Under the pieces are notes generated by a model. The model searched no databases. It was not told the origin of the DNA and saw only the letters and a list, made by a program, of their open reading frames with translations. A stretch of 64,000 nucleotides of DNA from contig CAWGFN010000004.1 of the NCBI GenBank assembly GCA_963821885.1, positions 124,001 to 188,000 on the forward strand, in the 5' to 3' direction. Position 1 is the stretch's first letter. Each line of letters begins with the position of its first letter. The position numbers were made by a program, and so were the translations under genes. Below, piece after piece: positions 17,243-25,867 of the stretch. The DNA is from Oleiagrimonas sp963821885. GTDB taxonomy: Bacteria; Pseudomonadota; Gammaproteobacteria; Xanthomonadales; Rhodanobacteraceae.

Positions 17243-17301
17243 CGGCTTGCCGGCTGGTCAAAGCGGAAAGGGTGCCCGCGCCCCCGCTTCCTGGCAAGCC
17301 G
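17243..17301 (-). promoter_or_regulatory. Two-tier hairpin in the Nudix gene leader
   Basis: CGGCTTGCC (17243-17251) pairs with GGCAAGCCG (17293-17301), and inside it AAGCGG (17261-17266) pairs with CCGCTT (17284-17289). On the minus strand the structure ends directly at the Nudix ATG and contains the only purine-rich AGGAAG, about 45 nt from the start. This looks like a structured 5' leader. The rest of 17302-17444, ahead of the first permease, shows no feature I can support. Confidence 0.4.
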
Positions 17302-17444
17302 GACACCATGACTTCCCGACCTTGTACGGGTTCAGGTACTTTGGCATGGTACGGCGGCTGTGCGACGTCAGGGGCGCGCACGGCCCATCATGCCGCGGCA
17401 CGAGCAACGGGCATCGGCGAAGTCATTTCGGGGAGACGCTTTCC

Positions 17445-18907
17445 ATGAAGAACCTTTTCATCACCAAGCCGGTGCACAACGAGCCGCACGTGGTCGCGGG
17501 CGAGGAGATCGAGGAATACTCGCTGGCCAAGACGCTCAACTGGCGCCATCTGATCATGCTGGGCATCGGCGCCGTGATCGGCGCGGGCATCTTCGTGATC
17601 ACCGGCACCGCGGCGGCCGAGCACGCCGGCCCGGCGATCATCCTCAGCTTCATCTTCGCCGGCATTGCCTGCGCCTTCGCCGCGCTGTCCTACGCCGAGT
17701 TCGCGGCGATGATCCCGGTCTCGGGCAGCGCCTACAGCTATACCTATTCCACCCTGGGCGAGGCCACGGCCTGGTTCGTCGGCTGGAGCCTGGTGCTGGA
17801 ATACCTGTTCGCGGCCTCCACCGTGGCCGTGGGCTGGGGCGCCTACGCCATGGGCTTCCTCGACCAGCTCGGCATGCACCTGCCGGCCGTGCTGCGCTCG
17901 GCGCCCTTCACCTTCAAGCACGAGCAGTTCGTCTGGACCGGCGCCTGGTTCAACCTGCCGGCGGTCCTGATCATCGGCGCCATCTCCATGCTGTGCTACC
18001 GCGGCATCAAGGAATCGGCCACGGTCAACGCCTTCATCGTCGGCCTCAAGGTCGGCCGTGGTGTTGCTGGTGGTGATCTTCGGCGCGCAACTACGTGCAT
18101 CCGGAGAACTGGCACCCGTTCATTCCGCCCAACCAGGGTCCGGGGCATGTTCGGCTGGTCCGGCGTGTTCCGCGGCGCCTCGATCGTGTTCTTCGCCTAC
18201 ATCGGCTTCGACGCGGTCTCCACCGCGGCGCAGGAAGTGAAGAACCCGCAGCGCGACATGCCGATCGGCATCCTCGGGCTCGCTGTTCATCTGCACGCTG
18301 CTGTACATCGCCATGGCCGCGGTGATGACCGGCATGCTGCCGTACACCAAGCTGGACACCGCCGAGCCGGTCGCCACCGCTCTCTCGGTCGGTGCCTTCG
18401 CTGGCCTGGCTCAAGGTTGCCGCCGAACTGGCCGCCATCGCCGGCCTGAGCACCGTGATCCTGGTGATGATGATGGGCCAGCCGCGCATCTTCTATGCCA
18501 TGTCCAACGACGGCCTGCTGCCGAAGACCTTCGGCAAGGTGCATCCGAAGTTCCGCACGCCTCACCGCGCCACCGTGATCGTGGCCGTGATCGCCGCCAT
18601 CATGGCCGCGTTCCTGCCGATCAGCCTGCTCGGCGACGTGGTGTCGATGGGCACCCTGGTGGCCTTCGCCACGGTGTCGGCCGGCGTGCTGATCCTGCGC
18701 TACACCCAGCCGAACCTGAAGCGCTCGTTCCGCGTGCCGCTGGCCATCGTGGTCTGCCCGCTCGGCGTGCTCGCCTGCCTGGCGCTGATCTGGATCATGC
18801 CGTTGCGCAACTGGCTGATCCTGCTGGCCTGGACCGTGATCGGCTTCGGGGTCTACTTCAGTTACGGCTACAAGCACAGCAAACTGCGCAACGCGCAGCG
18901 CTCGTGA
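17445..18907 (+). pseudogene. APC-family amino acid permease 1 (five +1 frameshifts)
   Basis: Twelve-segment amino acid/polyamine permease. Start MKNLFITKPVHNEPHVV; helix 1 motif MLGIGAVIGAGIFVITGTAA; helix 2-3 SYAEFAAMIPVSGSAYSY; later AYIGFDAVSTAAQEVKNPQRD, RIFYAMSNDGLLPKTFGKVHPKFRTPH and a C-terminus ending KHSKLRNAQRS. The frame breaks near 18054, 18086, 18143, 18276 and 18391. Each break is explained by one extra G or C, and taking out the five gives 485 residues, the normal length. The homologous gene 75 bp downstream has three such breaks. The protein families (YhdG/CAT-like) carry cationic or branched amino acids; the substrate cannot be told. An intact SD-like GGGGAG precedes the start. 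As sequenced, no functional protein results. Confidence 0.85.
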
Positions 18908-18913
18908 TCGATA

Positions 18914-18941
18914 GCGACGCCGGCTCTCGCGCCGGCGTCGC
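18914..18941 (+). terminator. Stem-loop after permease 1
   Basis: GCGACGCCGGC (18914-18924) and GCCGGCGTCGC (18931-18941) form an 11-bp perfect stem with a TCTCGC loop, beginning 6 bp after the permease 1 stop. There is no strong T-run. Confidence 0.6.
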
Positions 18942-18982
18942 CCTGTTCGACCTGCCGTTTCAACGCTATCCCGGTACCCCCC

Positions 18983-20452
18983 ATGTCCATGCTGCAGCAG
19001 CTTTTCGCCCGCAAGACCTCGTTCCGCAATGAAGACGACACGCACGGCCCGGGCCTGCGGCGCACGCTGGGACCCTGGGGTATCACCGCGCTGGGCATCG
19101 GCGCCGTCATCGGCACCGGCATCTTCGTGGTCACCGGCACCGCCGCGGCGCAGTACGCGGGACCGGGCATGCTGCATCTCGTTCGTCCTGGCCGCCATCT
19201 GCAGCGGCTTCTCGGCGCTGTGCTACGCCGAGTTCGCCACCCTGATCCCGGTCTCCGGCAGCTCCTATTCCTATGCCTATGCCACGCTGGGCGAAGTGGT
19301 GGCCTGGTTCATCGGCTGGAACATGGTGCTCGAATACGGCATCTCGGCCTCGGCCGTGGCCACCAGCTGGACCGGCTACTTCAGCAGCCTGATGCGCGAC
19401 GTGTTCGGCGTGCACCTGCCGGCGTACCTCACCAACGCGCCGCTGGCCTTCACCGACGGCCATCTGGTCGCCACCGGCGCGCTGTTCAACCTGCCCGCGG
19501 TGGCCATCGTGCTGGCGCTGACGTGGCTGTGCTACGTCGGCATCCGCGAGTCCTCGGGCCTGAATGCCTTGATGGTGCTGTTCAAGGTCGGCCTGATCGT
19601 GGCCATCATCGTGGCGGGCGCGCGCTACGTGGAGCCGGCCAACTGGCACCCCTTCATTCCCGCCCAACAAGGGCGGCGACACCTACGGCTGGTCCGGCAT
19701 CTTCCGCGGCGCCGCGGCGGTGTTCTTCGCCTACATCGGCTTCGAGGCCACCTCCACGGCGGCGCAGGAATGCAAGAACCCGCAGCGCGACCTGCCCTTC
19801 GGCATCATCCTGTCGCTGTTCCTGTGCACGCGTGCTGTACCTGGGCATGGCGGCCGTCATGACGGGCCTGGTGCCCTACACCATGCTCAACACGCCCGAT
19901 CCGGTGGTCACCGCGATCCACGCCCATCCCCAGCTTGCCTGGATGCGTGGCTGGGTCGAGGTCGGCGCGCTGATCGGCCTGTCCTCGGTGATCCTGGTGA
20001 TGATCATCGCGCAGCCGCGCATCTTCATGATCATGGCCCGCGACGGCATGATGCCCAAGGTGTTCGCCAAGGTGCACCCGCGCTACCGCACCCCGCACAT
20101 CAATACCCTGATCACCGGCTTCGGCATCGCGCTGCTGGCTGCCATCTTCCCGCTGGACCTGCTGGCCGACCTGACCTCGATGGGCACGCTGCTCGCCTTC
20201 ACCGCGGTCTGCGCGGGCGTGCTGATCCTGCGCTACACCCAGCCGGACCTGCCGCGCACCTTCCGCGTGCCCGTGGCGTGGTTCACCTGCATCGCCGGCG
20301 TGCTGAGCTGCGGTTTCCTGCTGTCGAAGATGAACTGGTTCAACTGGACCCTGATGGGCGCGTGGACCGTCATCGGCCTGGCGATCTACTTCCTCTACGG
20401 CTACCGCCACAGCCTGCTTCGGCACGATTCCGCGGCCTCCCGGACCCCCTGA
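18983..20452 (+). pseudogene. APC-family amino acid permease 2 (three +1 frameshifts)
   Basis: Paralogue of the preceding permease: MSMLQQLFARKTSF, TALGIGAVIGTGIFVVTGTAA, CYAEFATLIPVSGSSYSYAYATLGE, AYIGFEATSTAAQECKNPQRD, RIFMIMARDGMMPKVFAKVHPRYRTPHINT, ending YGYRHSLLRHDSAASRTP. The frame breaks at about 19175, 19660 and 19831, each removable by deleting one C, which yields 488 residues. Because three +1 changes restore the original phase, a continuous but scrambled reading frame also exists from end to end and could mislead an automatic caller. The tandem pair probably arose by duplication. Likely cationic amino acid or polyamine transport, substrate unknown. Confidence 0.85.
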
Positions 20453-20839
20453 ACATACGCACGCGTATGCCGCGCCATGGTCGATCTGACCTGAATATCA
20501 TGACCTAAATCACTGATATATATGGCCATGTAAGATTCCTGCCGAAATTGCCCTTCCGACGGCTGGCTGCGACGATGGCTGGGGAGTATCATCCCCAGTC
20601 CGCGGGTTTTTCACTTGGCAGTGGGCCCCGGAATGCCGCTCGGGCGCGTCTGGCGGGTCAGCTCCTCAGCCAGGCGCGCTCGGGCAGCAGCTTTGACTGC
20701 CGCCCCCTCATCATTTTGACGGACCCAGCGACCGCGTGGCCGGTCGGCGCCATGCCGTGTCCGGACACGACGAAGGCCGGACAATGCCGGCCTTCGCACG
20801 CATGCTGATCGAACACGGGCCACTGCGGCCCGCGGATGT
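20453..20839 (+). promoter_or_regulatory. Gene-free gap with FNR-like promoter and no obvious gene
   Basis: The only gap over 300 bp. An AT-rich island at 20490-20545 stands out from the GC-rich surroundings. ATGAC-CTAA-ATCAC (20500-20513) is a 7/10 match to the FNR/ANR consensus TTGAT-N4-ATCAA, and TAAGAT (20531-20536) is a fair -10 at suitable spacing, pointing rightward. No convincing open reading frame follows before the stem-loop at 20771-20796. A small RNA is conceivable; nothing else is seen. Confidence 0.35.
20771..20796 (-). terminator. Stem-loop after the HiPIP gene
   Basis: CGAAGGCCGG (20771-20780) and CCGGCCTTCG (20787-20796) form a 10-bp perfect stem with a six-base loop, 44 bp beyond the HiPIP stop. 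T content is modest on either strand, so direction is uncertain. Confidence 0.6.
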
Positions 20840-21175
20840 TCAGCCCTTCGGTTGATGCGCCGTGCACCAGCCCTTGCCGGCCACGTCCTTGCCGGGGAAC
20901 AGCTTGCACGGACCCCAGGCATCACCGGCCTTGCCCTCGAAGAACAGGCAGTTGGCACACGTGTCACCGGCCTTGTGGGCGCTATTGGTGACCTTGGCGC
21001 TGTCCTCGACATACCCCAGCGCCTGGGCCGAGGGATCGGAAGGCGACAGATGCGGCAGATCGCCCGCGCGCGCCAGGCGCGGCATGATGCCAGCCACGGC
21101 GGCGACGGCGGCGGTGCCGGCGGCGGCCTTCAGGAAACGGCGGCGCGATTCGACGGAGGAGTCGTTCTTGCTCAT
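20840..21175 (-). CDS. High-potential iron-sulfur protein (HiPIP), Tat-exported
   Basis: A 111-residue precursor with a Tat signal (ESRRRFLKAAAGTAAVAAVAG, cleavage after ARA near residue 36) and the four-cysteine HiPIP pattern CANC...GPCKLFPG...KGWCTAH in the last 40 residues, ligating a [4Fe-4S]3+/2+ cluster. HiPIPs are periplasmic one-electron carriers between the bc1 complex and terminal acceptors. A clear AGGTGAG Shine-Dalgarno sequence precedes ATG 21175. It is divergent from mtnB with 176 bp between. Confidence 0.95.
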   Translation of the reverse strand: MSKNDSSVESRRRFLKAAAGTAAVAAVAGIMPRLARAGDLPHLSPSDPSAQALGYVEDSAKVTNSAHKAGDTCANCLFFEGKAGDAWGPCKLFPGKDVAGKGWCTAHQPKG

Positions 21176-21240
21176 GGCTTGCTCACCTTTCGGTTAGAAA
21201 ATTCGTACGCTGATCATGCCAGCGACGTGGCCATACTACT

Positions 21241-21341
21241 AGCGGCAAACTGCCGCTGACTGAATAGTGAGAATGGCTTTCATTGGCAATATCGGGCCAC
21301 GCCCGGCCGTGCTACCATCGCCTATCATTTGGACGTCCAAA
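21241..21341. promoter_or_regulatory. HiPIP/mtnB divergent region with 14-bp palindrome
   Basis: TTTGGACGTCCAAA (21328-21341) is a perfect 14-bp palindrome 10 bp before the mtnB ATG, well placed for a repressor of the mtn genes. AGCGGCA-aac-TGCCGCT (21241-21257) is a second exact inverted repeat further up. TACCAT at 21313-21318 is a possible -10 for mtnB. The GGACGTCC core differs from the MetJ box AGACGTCT only in its outer bases and recurs in front of the DUF202 gene. Confidence 0.5.
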
Positions 21342-21351
21342 CCGAGCACCG

Positions 21352-21996
21352 ATGACCGCGCCCGACACTCATGGCATGCCGGACTTTTCCGCCAAGGCCA
21401 AGGCCATCGCCGACGCCACGCGGGAGTTCGCCGCGCACGGCTGGACACCGGCCACCAGCAGCAACTTCTCCATGCTTCTCGATGATGGCCAACACCTGGC
21501 GATCACCGTCTCCGGGCGCGACAAGGGCCAGCTGCGGGAAGAGGACATCATGGTCGTGGACATGCATGACCGGCCGGTCGGCAGCACGCAGCGACCCTCC
21601 GCGGAAACCGCCCTGCACACGCAGATCTACCGCCGCTTCCCGGACGCGCGCGTGGTCCTGCACACCCATTCGCGCACGCAGAGCGTGGCCTCGCGCCTGT
21701 TCGCCGGGCAGGGCCGCCTGCGCCTGCAGGGCTGGGAGCTGCAGAAGGCCATCAGCGGCCACGACACCCACGAGAGCACCCTGGACGTGCCGGTGTTCCC
21801 CAACACCCAGCGCATGCCGGAACTGGTCGCGCGCGTGGACGCCTGGCTGGACGAAGGCCACCCGCTCCATGCCTACCTCATCGATGGCCACGGGCTGTAC
21901 ACCTGGGGCCGCGACATGCCCGAGGCGCGCCGCCACCTGGAGGCCCTGGAATTCCTGCTCGGCTGCGAGCTGGACCTGAGGAGACTCGCCCCATGA
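21352..21996 (+). CDS. mtnB: Methylthioribulose-1-phosphate dehydratase
   Basis: Second dedicated step of the methionine salvage pathway: dehydrates 5-methylthioribulose-1-P to the diketone. The 214-residue class II aldolase-fold protein shows ATSSNFSML (N-terminal substrate loop), VLHTHSRTQSV (zinc-binding HxH near residue 100) and IDGHGLYTWG (third zinc His). Start may be 21352 or ATG 21376. It overlaps mtnD by 4 bp (ATGA). The initial enzyme mtnA is not in the window. Confidence 0.95.
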   Translation: MTAPDTHGMPDFSAKAKAIADATREFAAHGWTPATSSNFSMLLDDGQHLAITVSGRDKGQLREEDIMVVDMHDRPVGSTQRPSAETALHTQIYRRFPDARVVLHTHSRTQSVASRLFAGQGRLRLQGWELQKAISGHDTHESTLDVPVFPNTQRMPELVARVDAWLDEGHPLHAYLIDGHGLYTWGRDMPEARRHLEALEFLLGCELDLRRLAP

Positions 21997-22559
21997 GCCG
22001 CTTGCGCATCTACCACGAGGACGATGGCGCCACGTGCCTGTCCAGCCATGACGACCACGCCGCCATCGCCGGCGAGCTGTCCGCCGTCGGCGTGCGCTTC
22101 GAGCGCTGGCAGGCGGCGCAACCGATCCAGCCGGGCGCCGCGCCGGAGGATGTCATCGCCGCCTATCGCGCCGACATCGACAGGCTGATGGCCAGCGAGG
22201 GCTACCGCGCCGTCGACGTCATCAGCCTCACGCCCGAGCATCCGGACCGCACCGAGCTGCGCAGGAAGTTCCTCGAGGAACACACCCACAGCGAGGACGA
22301 GGTGCGCTTCTTCGTCGCCGGTTCCGGCCAGTTCACCCTGCACATTGGCGAGAAGGTCTACGAAGTGCTGTGCGAGGCCGGCGACCTGATCGGCGTGCCC
22401 GACGGCACCCGGCACTGGTTCGACATGAGCGAGGCGCCCTACTTCATCGCCATCCGCCTGTTTACCAATCCGGCCGGCTGGGTCGCCAACTTCACCGGCG
22501 AGGACATCGCGGGGCGCTTCCCGCGCATGCAGCCGGCGACCCCGCCCGCGAGGGGCTAG
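21993..22559 (+). CDS. mtnD: Acireductone dioxygenase
   Basis: Cupin metalloenzyme that oxidises acireductone to the 2-keto acid precursor of methionine (Fe form) or, off-pathway, to 3-methylthiopropionate and CO (Ni form). The 188-residue protein has the metal ligands in EEHTHSEDEVRFFVAGSG and the distant His in GTRHWFDM. Translation is coupled to mtnB through the ATGA overlap. A 71-bp gap with a small GGCGAG/CTCGCC hairpin precedes mtnC. Confidence 0.97.
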   Translation: MSRLRIYHEDDGATCLSSHDDHAAIAGELSAVGVRFERWQAAQPIQPGAAPEDVIAAYRADIDRLMASEGYRAVDVISLTPEHPDRTELRRKFLEEHTHSEDEVRFFVAGSGQFTLHIGEKVYEVLCEAGDLIGVPDGTRHWFDMSEAPYFIAIRLFTNPAGWVANFTGEDIAGRFPRMQPATPPARG

Positions 22560-22630
22560 GGCGGATCCCGCCCGCTCCATCCGGCGAGACGCTATCCTCG
22601 CCGCTCGTTCACCGCTGCCATTCAAATGCC

Positions 22631-23314
22631 ATGCCCACCCGCGCCATCCTCACCGACATCGAAGGCACCACCAGCTCGATACGCTTCGTGCATGACGTGC
22701 TGTTCCCCTATGCACGCGACCATCTGCCGGCATTCGTGCGCGAGCATGCCGGCGATCCGGATGTGGCGCACTGGCTGCGCGAGGCGGCCCGCGAGGGCGG
22801 CGTGGACGCCGGCGACACCGCCGCCGTCGTCGACCTGCTGACCGCATGGATCGACGCCGACCGCAAGGCGACCCCGCTCAAGGCGCTGCAGGGCATGATC
22901 TGGAAACACGGCTATGCCGACGGCGCCTACCGGGCGCACGTGTATCCGGAGGTCGCCGCGTGCCTGCGCGCCTGGCACGACAGCGGCATCGCCCTGTACG
23001 TGTACTCGTCCGGTTCGGTGACGGCGCAGAAGCTGTTCTTCGGCCACAGCGAGGCCGGCGACCTGACGCCGCTGTTCAGCGGCTACTTCGACACCGAGAC
23101 CGGCCCCAAGCGCGAGGAAACGTCCTATCGCGCCATCGCCACGCAGATCGGCCTGCCCGCCACGGACATCCTGTTCCTGTCCGATGTCACGGCCGAACTC
23201 GACGCCGCGCGCGACGCCGGCATGCGCACCACCCTGCTGTGCCGCCCGCCGTCCTCCTGCCCCGGGGACAGCATCCATACCTGCGTGAACGACTTCGACG
23301 CCATCACGCCCTGA
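22631..23314 (+). CDS. mtnC: Enolase-phosphatase E1
   Basis: HAD-family bifunctional enzyme catalysing enolisation and dephosphorylation of the diketone in methionine salvage. The 227-residue product begins MPTRAILTDIEGTTSSI with the HAD nucleophile Asp (DIEGT), has VYSSGSVTAQKLFFGHS (motif II) and KREETSYRAIA...ILFLSDVTAELDAA (motifs III/IV). The ATG at 22631 is used; the ATG five bases upstream is out of frame. Third gene of the mtnB-mtnD-mtnC cluster. Confidence 0.97.
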   Translation: MPTRAILTDIEGTTSSIRFVHDVLFPYARDHLPAFVREHAGDPDVAHWLREAAREGGVDAGDTAAVVDLLTAWIDADRKATPLKALQGMIWKHGYADGAYRAHVYPEVAACLRAWHDSGIALYVYSSGSVTAQKLFFGHSEAGDLTPLFSGYFDTETGPKREETSYRAIATQIGLPATDILFLSDVTAELDAARDAGMRTTLLCRPPSSCPGDSIHTCVNDFDAITP

Positions 23315-23367
23315 GCGTGGTCGCGGCGGCCGACTTCCGGCGCCGCGAACCGCGCCGCGCGCACGGT

Positions 23368-23383
23368 TATGATGGGACGTCCC
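23368..23383 (+). promoter_or_regulatory. Promoter and palindrome of the DUF202 gene
   Basis: TATGAT (23368-23373) is a good -10, immediately followed by the perfect palindrome GGGACGTCCC (23374-23383), which would cover the transcription start. Its GGACGTCC core is shared with the mtnB upstream palindrome. Confidence 0.45.
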
Positions 23384-23401
23384 GTCACGCGAGGAAGCGC
23401 C

Positions 23402-23806
23402 ATGTCCGCCGATCACGAAGACACCAGCCTCGAACTCTCGCGCAAGCTGGTCTTTCTGGCCGCCGAGCGCACGCTGTCGGCCTGGATACGCACGGCGTTG
23501 TCGCTGATGGCGCTGGGTTTCGTCATCGACCGCTTCGGACTGATCCTGCACCGCATGCCTTCGGAGGTCGGGACCTCGAGCCTGTATCCGCGCATGCTGT
23601 CGACCTGGGGCGGCTCGCTGCTGGTCGGCATGGGCGTGCTGATGGCGCTGGCCGCCGGCATCCGCTACCTGCATTTCGCCATGGCCTATCGTCGCCAACG
23701 CAGCACCGTGCTCGGCCCCAGCCTGCACGTCGGCGCGCTGTTCTCGCTCGGCCTGGCGCTCTTCGGCATGGCGCTGATCGTGTTGCTGGTCGCCGTGCTT
23801 CCCTGA
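23402..23806 (+). CDS. DUF202 (YidH-like) membrane protein
   Basis: A 134-residue protein with three membrane segments and the DUF202 signature in its N-terminal part (LAAERTLSAWIRTALSLMALGFVIDRFG, about residues 17-45). YidH-type proteins are inner-membrane proteins of unknown function. ATG 23402 is preceded by GAGGAAG. It is followed 10 bp later by the GST gene, so the two are probably co-transcribed. Confidence 0.88.
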   Translation: MSADHEDTSLELSRKLVFLAAERTLSAWIRTALSLMALGFVIDRFGLILHRMPSEVGTSSLYPRMLSTWGGSLLVGMGVLMALAAGIRYLHFAMAYRRQRSTVLGPSLHVGALFSLGLALFGMALIVLLVAVLP

Positions 23807-23816
23807 GGATCCGTCC

Positions 23817-24425
23817 ATGAAACTGTTCGTCAGCCTGACCTCCCCGTTCGCGCGAAAGGTACGCGTGGCCTGCGCCGAGAAGGGCCTGGGCAATCGCATC
23901 GAGACCGTCGTCGTCGACCCCTGGAGCGACGACCCGGCCCTGCTCCGGGCCAATCCGATGCTGCAGGTGCCGGCGCTGGAACTGGACGATGGACGGGTGC
24001 TGACCGACAGCAGCACCATCCTGGGCTGGCTGGAGCGAGCCTTCCCGCAGCCGTCCCTGTGGCCACACGATCCGCGCGCGCGCACCGGCGCGGAAGCCAT
24101 CGCCGCGCTGGCGCAGACCCTGATCGAGTACACCGTCTTCCTGGTGCTGGAAGGGCGTCGCCCCGAGGCGGCCCGCAGCGCGGACTTGATCGAGCGCCGC
24201 GTGCAGGCCATTTCACGCGGCGTGCATGCGCTGGAACAGCGCTTCCACGCCAGCACCGGGCATTTCCACCTGGACAGCATCGGCGTGGCCTGCGCCCTGG
24301 CCTACCTGGATTTTCGCCAGCCGCAGCTGGACTGGCGCGCGCAGGCACCGGGACTGTCGTCATGGCTGCGCTGGGCCGGGGAACGACCGTCCATGCGCGA
24401 TACCGCCCCGCCGGGATCCGCCTGA
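23817..24425 (+). CDS. Glutathione S-transferase family protein
   Basis: A 202-residue protein with an N-terminal thioredoxin-like domain (MKLFVSLTSPFARKVRVACAEKGL; the SPFARKV stretch supplies the catalytic Ser/active-site loop, LQVPALELDDG the cis-Pro, LTDSSTILGWLE the glutathione gamma-Glu site) and a helical C-terminal domain from about residue 85. The order and length fit the YibF/beta-like GST group. Substrate is unknown. The interval 24426-24567 after it shows no feature. Confidence 0.9.
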   Translation: MKLFVSLTSPFARKVRVACAEKGLGNRIETVVVDPWSDDPALLRANPMLQVPALELDDGRVLTDSSTILGWLERAFPQPSLWPHDPRARTGAEAIAALAQTLIEYTVFLVLEGRRPEAARSADLIERRVQAISRGVHALEQRFHASTGHFHLDSIGVACALAYLDFRQPQLDWRAQAPGLSSWLRWAGERPSMRDTAPPGSA

Positions 24426-24567
24426 CACCCCGCGCTCATCCGGCGGCGACATGCCGCCCCATCCGCTTGCATCGCGGCCACGTCGTCCCGCGCGTCCGAT
24501 CTCGCTGCCCAGGCGGCGCCGCGCCAACGCAACGTCGGCAATCCACATCCGACGCGAGCGGTCGTTG

Positions 24568-25125
24568 TCAGTAGACGAAGGGAATCAGCGCCCGCGTGCG
24601 CTGCCGGTAATCGCGATAGGCGTCGCCGAAGGTCTCGGTCATCCAGCGCTCTTCCAGGCGCAGCTTGTAGATGAAGGCGCCCAGCACCAGCGCCACCGCC
24701 AGCACCCCGCGCCAGCGATCCATGGCCAGCGCGCTGCCGAGGAAGCCGACGAGCATGCCGGTGTAGATCGGATGGCGGACGAAGCGATAGGGGCCGGTGG
24801 TGACCAGATGGTGATCGGTCTTGACCTGCACCGACGCGCTCCAGTTGCTGCCGATGTACAGACGCGCCCAGACCGCGAAGGCCAGGCCCCCGATGGTCAG
24901 CGCCAGGCCGATGCCGTAGAACGCCGACAGCTGCGGCACCACGCGACTGTCGAGTCCGGCCACGGGCACGCGATGCGCCAGCATCAACCAGGACGCCAGC
25001 AACAGCGGCACCATGTGCAGCGACAGGGTGCCCGCGGATTCACGCTTGCGGCTGCGCTTGGACCAGGCCCAGGCCGCCAGCCAGACCAGCATCCAGATCG
25101 TCCATGTCAGAAGGAAGGGATTCAT
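24568..25125 (-). CDS. Isoprenylcysteine carboxyl methyltransferase-like membrane protein
   Basis: A 185-residue integral membrane protein with four to five hydrophobic segments and the ICMT/PEMT signature near the C-terminus: VTTGPYRFVRHPIYTGMLVGFLG and KLRLEERWMTETFGDAYRDYRQRTRALIP. The RHPIYTG motif binds SAM in the family; bacterial homologues methylate unidentified lipids or may have other roles. ATG 25125 (MNPFLLTWTIW) starts the first membrane helix. It lies downstream of hisIE on the same strand, 96 bp after its stop. Confidence 0.85.
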   Translation of the reverse strand: MNPFLLTWTIWMLVWLAAWAWSKRSRKRESAGTLSLHMVPLLLASWLMLAHRVPVAGLDSRVVPQLSAFYGIGLALTIGGLAFAVWARLYIGSNWSASVQVKTDHHLVTTGPYRFVRHPIYTGMLVGFLGSALAMDRWRGVLAVALVLGAFIYKLRLEERWMTETFGDAYRDYRQRTRALIPFVY

Positions 25126-25173
25126 GCGCACGCTCCGTGGAAAGACCCGGACCAGTCTCGCCATCGCCCCCCC

Positions 25174-25196
25174 GCGTCACCAGTGACGCCTGTCAC
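25174..25196 (-). terminator. Weak stem-loop at the end of the his operon
   Basis: GCGTCAC-ca-GTGACGC (25174-25189) is an exact inverted repeat, overlapping an alternative GTGAC-gcct-GTCAC (25183-25196). It lies 26 bp beyond the hisIE stop. No T-run, so terminator activity is uncertain. Confidence 0.4.
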
Positions 25197-25221
25197 CCGC
25201 CGGACATGAGGATGCGCCGGC

Positions 25222-25851
25222 TCAGTCCCGGTGCCGCCCGGCCAGGCATGCGACGATGTCGCCGAGACCCAGGCCGCGCGCGCGCAGCAGCACCAGCAGG
25301 TGATAGACCAGGTCGGCGGCCTCGCCGATCAGGGCCTCGTCGTCCTGGTCCACCGCGGCCAGCGCGGTCTCGACGCCTTCCTCGCCCACCTTCTGCGCCA
25401 TGCGGCGCATGCCACTGTCGAACAGGCGCGTGGTGTAGCTGCCGGCCGGCAGTTCGGCATGGCGACGGGCGACCAGGGCATCGAGCCGGCCGAGGAACGC
25501 CAGTTCCGGTGCCGAGGCATCCCCGAAACAGCTGTCGGTGCCCAGGTGGCAGGTCGGTCCGTTGGGCCGCGCCAGCACCAGCAGCGCGTCGGCATCGCAG
25601 TCCGCGTGGATGCCCTTGAGGTCCAGCGTGTTGCCGGATGTCTCGCCCTTGGTCCACAGGCGCTGCCTGCCGCGGCTGAAGAACGTCACCTTGCCGGTCG
25701 TGAGCGTGGCCTCCAGCGCCTCGCGGTTCATGTAGCCGAGCATCAGCACGCGCCCGTCGCGCCAGTGCTGCACGATGGCGCAGATCAGGCCCTCGCCCTT
25801 GTTCCAGTCCAGGCTGTCGGGATCAACGGGGGTCGCTATGGGTGTGGACAT
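25222..25851 (-). CDS. hisIE: Bifunctional phosphoribosyl-AMP cyclohydrolase/phosphoribosyl-ATP pyrophosphatase
   Basis: Catalyses steps 2 and 3 of histidine biosynthesis. The 209-residue fusion has the HisI domain first (LDLKGIHADCDADALLV, with zinc/magnesium Cys and Asp ligands, and GNTLDL) and the HisE domain from about residue 120 (EEGVETALAAVDQDDEALIGEAADLVYHLLVLLRARGL). Start MSTPIATPVDP at 25851 is preferred because it gives the usual fused length; the frame is open further upstream. Last gene of the his operon, 16 bp after hisF. Confidence 0.96.
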   Translation of the reverse strand: MSTPIATPVDPDSLDWNKGEGLICAIVQHWRDGRVLMLGYMNREALEATLTTGKVTFFSRGRQRLWTKGETSGNTLDLKGIHADCDADALLVLARPNGPTCHLGTDSCFGDASAPELAFLGRLDALVARRHAELPAGSYTTRLFDSGMRRMAQKVGEEGVETALAAVDQDDEALIGEAADLVYHLLVLLRARGLGLGDIVACLAGRHRD

Positions 25852-25867
25852 GGGCAGGTGCCTCCGA

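Noticed and set aside
17340..17365. Sigma-54-type promoter before permease 1 (TTTGGCATGGTACGGC)
   Set aside because: The -24 TGGC is present but the -12 GC element does not match at the required spacing.
20840..23314. HiPIP and mtn genes as one divergently controlled oxygen-dependent unit
   Set aside because: The FNR-like site lies on the far side of the HiPIP gene and faces away from both promoters; no link is supported.
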